A program made the position numbers and the translations under genes. The notes below the pieces were generated by a model. That model saw nothing but the letters and a program-made list of their open reading frames with translations. It made no database searches and had not been told where the DNA came from. Source: CAZIVO01 sp964542765 (lineage in GTDB: Bacteria > Planctomycetota > UBA1135 > UBA2386). From it: 14,429 bases of DNA. Positions 12,914 to 14,429 of the stretch are shown here, in pieces. Each line of letters starts with the position of its first letter. The first letter of the stretch is position 1. The stretch is taken from the NCBI GenBank assembly GCA_964542765.1, contig CAZIVO010000097.1:1-14429 (forward strand), in the 5' to 3' direction.

Positions 12914-14188
12914 ATGCAGATTCGTGAGCGCGGCGCTGCCCACATCAATATCTTCTTCTTCTTGGTCATGCTGGTGCTCTTCTTGGGAGCTCTGGGCTTT
13001 GGCTATGTGCAACTCAGCGAGAACAACCAACTTGTCGAGGATGCCAAGACTGCCCGGGCCGAGGCAGATGACTACAAGAGCAGGCTCTTGATCCGAGAGC
13101 ACTACATCGAAGCTATCTCGGGTCAGATCGGTTCAACGGGAACCTATTCCGGCAAGGAGGGCTTCAGTTACGATCCGAAGCCCAGCGACCTGGAGAATGT
13201 GGCCTTGCCTTCGAAGGTGAAGGAGGTCGTGGAGACCTTTGCTGATCAAACCGGTGTTCCCAAGAGTCTCTCGGAGGGGCTTTCGAGTTTCCTCGGGCAG
13301 GTCAAGGTGGTCCTTGATGCCAGGGAGAAGAGGGCCTCGGACCTCGCATTGCAAAACCAGAAGGCTGATGGCGCCAAGGTGGCAGCTGAGAGTGCTGTCA
13401 GCGAAGCAAACCGGCAGAAGCAGGCAGAGGTTGCAGCGCTGAACATGAAGCAGTCCGAGTTGCGTAACCAGTTTCAGCAGACATGGGCATCCAAGGACAA
13501 TCAGATTTTCGGGCTGCGTGAAGAGGTCAAGAAGCGCCGCGAAGAAATCGATAGCGTTCGCGAAGAGAGTGCGCAGTCTCTGCTCAAGGAGCGCAAGGAG
13601 AAGAATCTCCTCACGGCTCGAATTGGCGCGGCGTCCAGCTTGACCAAGCTCGTCAATCCGCCACAGGAACCCGATGGCCAGGTGATCTCTTCTTCTGAAG
13701 CGGCGAACCGGGCCTGGATCAATCTGGGCCGCAAGGATTTGTTGCCTCGCGGGACCACCTTTCAGGTTCTTGATCCCGACAAGCCGGGCATCAAGGCGTA
13801 CGGAACGGTCATCCAGGTTGAGAGGGACAGGGCCGAGATCCGGGTTTCGGGCTTGCGGGACAAGTTCGAGCCGGTCGTGAAGGGCGATCTCGTCCGCAAC
13901 GACCTCTACAGCCCTCATGTGAAGCGAAATATCTATCTGCTGGGTCGTTTCAGCCACCCGCTGACGAAGCCCACGATTGCGACGATTCTCAAGAGCCTCG
14001 GTAACAAGGTGCATGAGAGGATCGGTCCTGGTGTCGATCTGGTAATTGTCGGGGGCGACACGGTGAATGAGGCGGGCGACGGTTTTACATCTGTCACCCA
14101 GAGCGAGGACTACAAGCAGGCCTTGTTCCTGTCGATCGAGATCGCCACCCTGAACAAGCTGCGCGATTTCCTCAAGCTGAGCGATTGA
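12914..14188 (+). CDS. membrane-anchored coiled-coil protein with BRCT-like C-terminal domain
   Basis: A 424-residue protein I cannot name. A single membrane segment lies at about 11-33 (INIFFFLVMLVLFLGALGFG) with positive residues before it (QIRERG), so the bulk is probably outside the cytoplasmic membrane if Arg/Lys orient the start inward. Helical, charged sequence at 36-62 and 135-235 is coiled-coil-like. Residues about 255-335 (GQVISSSEAANRAWINLGRK, FQVLDPD, GDLVRNDLYSP) look like a small beta-barrel. Residues about 338-420 (NIYLLGRFSHPLTKPTIATI, GNKVHERIGPGVDLVIVGGD, EDYKQALFLSIEIATLNKLR) have the order of a BRCT fold: first strand, helix, Gly-Asn/Lys turn, VDxVIVG strand, then a helix and a final helix. 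The start is supported by an AGGAG about 11 bases upstream. It lies upstream of tatC with a hairpin between, so the two may share a transcript. Confidence 0.75.
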   Translation: MQIRERGAAHINIFFFLVMLVLFLGALGFGYVQLSENNQLVEDAKTARAEADDYKSRLLIREHYIEAISGQIGSTGTYSGKEGFSYDPKPSDLENVALPSKVKEVVETFADQTGVPKSLSEGLSSFLGQVKVVLDAREKRASDLALQNQKADGAKVAAESAVSEANRQKQAEVAALNMKQSELRNQFQQTWASKDNQIFGLREEVKKRREEIDSVREESAQSLLKERKEKNLLTARIGAASSLTKLVNPPQEPDGQVISSSEAANRAWINLGRKDLLPRGTTFQVLDPDKPGIKAYGTVIQVERDRAEIRVSGLRDKFEPVVKGDLVRNDLYSPHVKRNIYLLGRFSHPLTKPTIATILKSLGNKVHERIGPGVDLVIVGGDTVNEAGDGFTSVTQSEDYKQALFLSIEIATLNKLRDFLKLSD

Positions 14189-14200
14189 TCGTTGAGGTGA

Positions 14201-14227
14201 AGGCCGATACCTGCAAGGGTTCGGCCT
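14201..14227 (+). other. strong hairpin between the coiled-coil gene and tatC
   Basis: AGGCCGA (14201-14207) pairs perfectly with TCGGCCT (14221-14227), and ACC (14209-14211) with GGT (14218-14220) inside it, leaving one bulged T and a 6-base loop. It begins 12 bases after the stop of the upstream gene. It is not followed by a T tract, so it may be an attenuator, a processing or stabilising element, or an imperfect terminator. Confidence 0.4.
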
Positions 14228-14228
14228 C

Positions 14229-14276
14229 ATGAACTGGAGCCAGCGAGTTTTCCGGCTACAGTTCCGTTCCGCATGA
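14229..14276 (+). CDS. possible 15-codon leader ORF overlapping the tatC start
   Basis: ATG at 14229 opens MNWSQRVFRLQFRSA, and its TGA (14274-14276) overlaps the tatC ATG (14273-14275) as ATGA. An AAGGG at 14215-14219, 9 bases before the ATG, could act as ribosome binding site and lies within the hairpin at 14201-14227. tatC itself has no evident Shine-Dalgarno, so translational coupling would explain its start. A chance ORF of this size is quite possible. Confidence 0.25.
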   Translation: MNWSQRVFRLQFRSA

Positions 14277-14429
14277 CAGCGACGCAGACTCAGGAACAGG
14301 ATAGCTCGGAGGGCCTCAAGAGGATGTCCTTCGGCGATCATCTCGATGAGTTGCGCCGTCGCCTGGGTCGGTCGATGATCGCAATCGCGGTGTGTGTCTT
14401 CGGGATGATCCCGTTCAAGACCGAGATCA
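14273..14429 (+). CDS. tatC: Sec-independent translocase subunit TatC (5' part, runs off right edge)
   Basis: Fifty-two codons are visible. A polar N-terminus (MTATQTQEQDSSEGLKR) leads into MSFGDHLDELRRRLGRSMIA, the cytoplasmic signature of TatC, where the E/D-H-L-x-E-L-R-x-R part binds twin-arginine signal peptides. The first membrane helix starts at IAIAVCVFGMIPF. TatC is the receptor of the Tat pathway for folded exported proteins, in the cytoplasmic membrane. The ATG at 14273 has no clear Shine-Dalgarno but overlaps the stop of a short upstream ORF. An internal ATG at the MSFGDH position is an alternative start. Confidence 0.92.
   Translation, partial: MTATQTQEQDSSEGLKRMSFGDHLDELRRRLGRSMIAIAVCVFGMIPFKTEI

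Noticed and set aside
13133..14341. 402-codon open frame on the minus strand opposite the membrane coiled-coil gene
   Set aside because: It is the mirror of a convincing gene with membrane anchor and domains, and its translation is rich in Arg, Leu and Gln without recognisable motifs.

Overview
The window (14,429 bases, both edges inside genes) looks like chromosome from a Gram-negative-type bacterium with many secreted proteins, most likely a planctomycete or a relative. The pointers are a coaE-rho pair, a secreted formylglycine sulfatase, a lipoprotein, a membrane-anchored coiled-coil protein with a BRCT-like tail, and a tatC gene. Taxonomy is an inference from gene content; there is no rRNA, tRNA or CRISPR array in view.

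Left part (1-3352): the 3' end of a spermidine-dehydrogenase-like FAD oxidoreductase; a 333-base gene-poor stretch with an orphan copy of a promoter plus signal-peptide start and a small broken ORF; a secreted sulfatase on the minus strand whose own 5' end carries the second copy of that ~100-base repeat; then a small BamE-like lipoprotein.

Middle (3356-6183): a clearly more G+C-rich pair of convergent genes, an FtsJ/RlmM-type 2'-O-ribose methyltransferase and an ABC-F ATPase. Both act on, or are predicted to act on, the ribosome.

Right-middle (6325-10374): a minus-strand fusion of a class III aminotransferase/HemL-like domain that has lost its PLP lysine and other active-site parts, joined to a concanavalin-A-like beta-sandwich domain. 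It is divergent from two overlapping family 2 glycosyltransferases. The second glycosyltransferase carries an uninterrupted run of ten G in its reading frame, a candidate phase-variation tract. Together these look like a surface-polysaccharide module.

Right part (10423-14429): a Rho homologue with a degenerate Walker A motif and no arginine finger, downstream of coaE on the minus strand; then, on the plus strand, a sigma70-like promoter with a structured leader, a membrane coiled-coil protein with a BRCT-like C-terminus, a hairpin, a 15-codon ORF that overlaps the next start by ATGA, and the first 52 codons of tatC.

The most unusual items are the two apparent pseudoenzymes (aminotransferase-lectin fusion and Rho), the G10 tract, and the duplicated promoter/signal-peptide segment on either side of the sulfatase.
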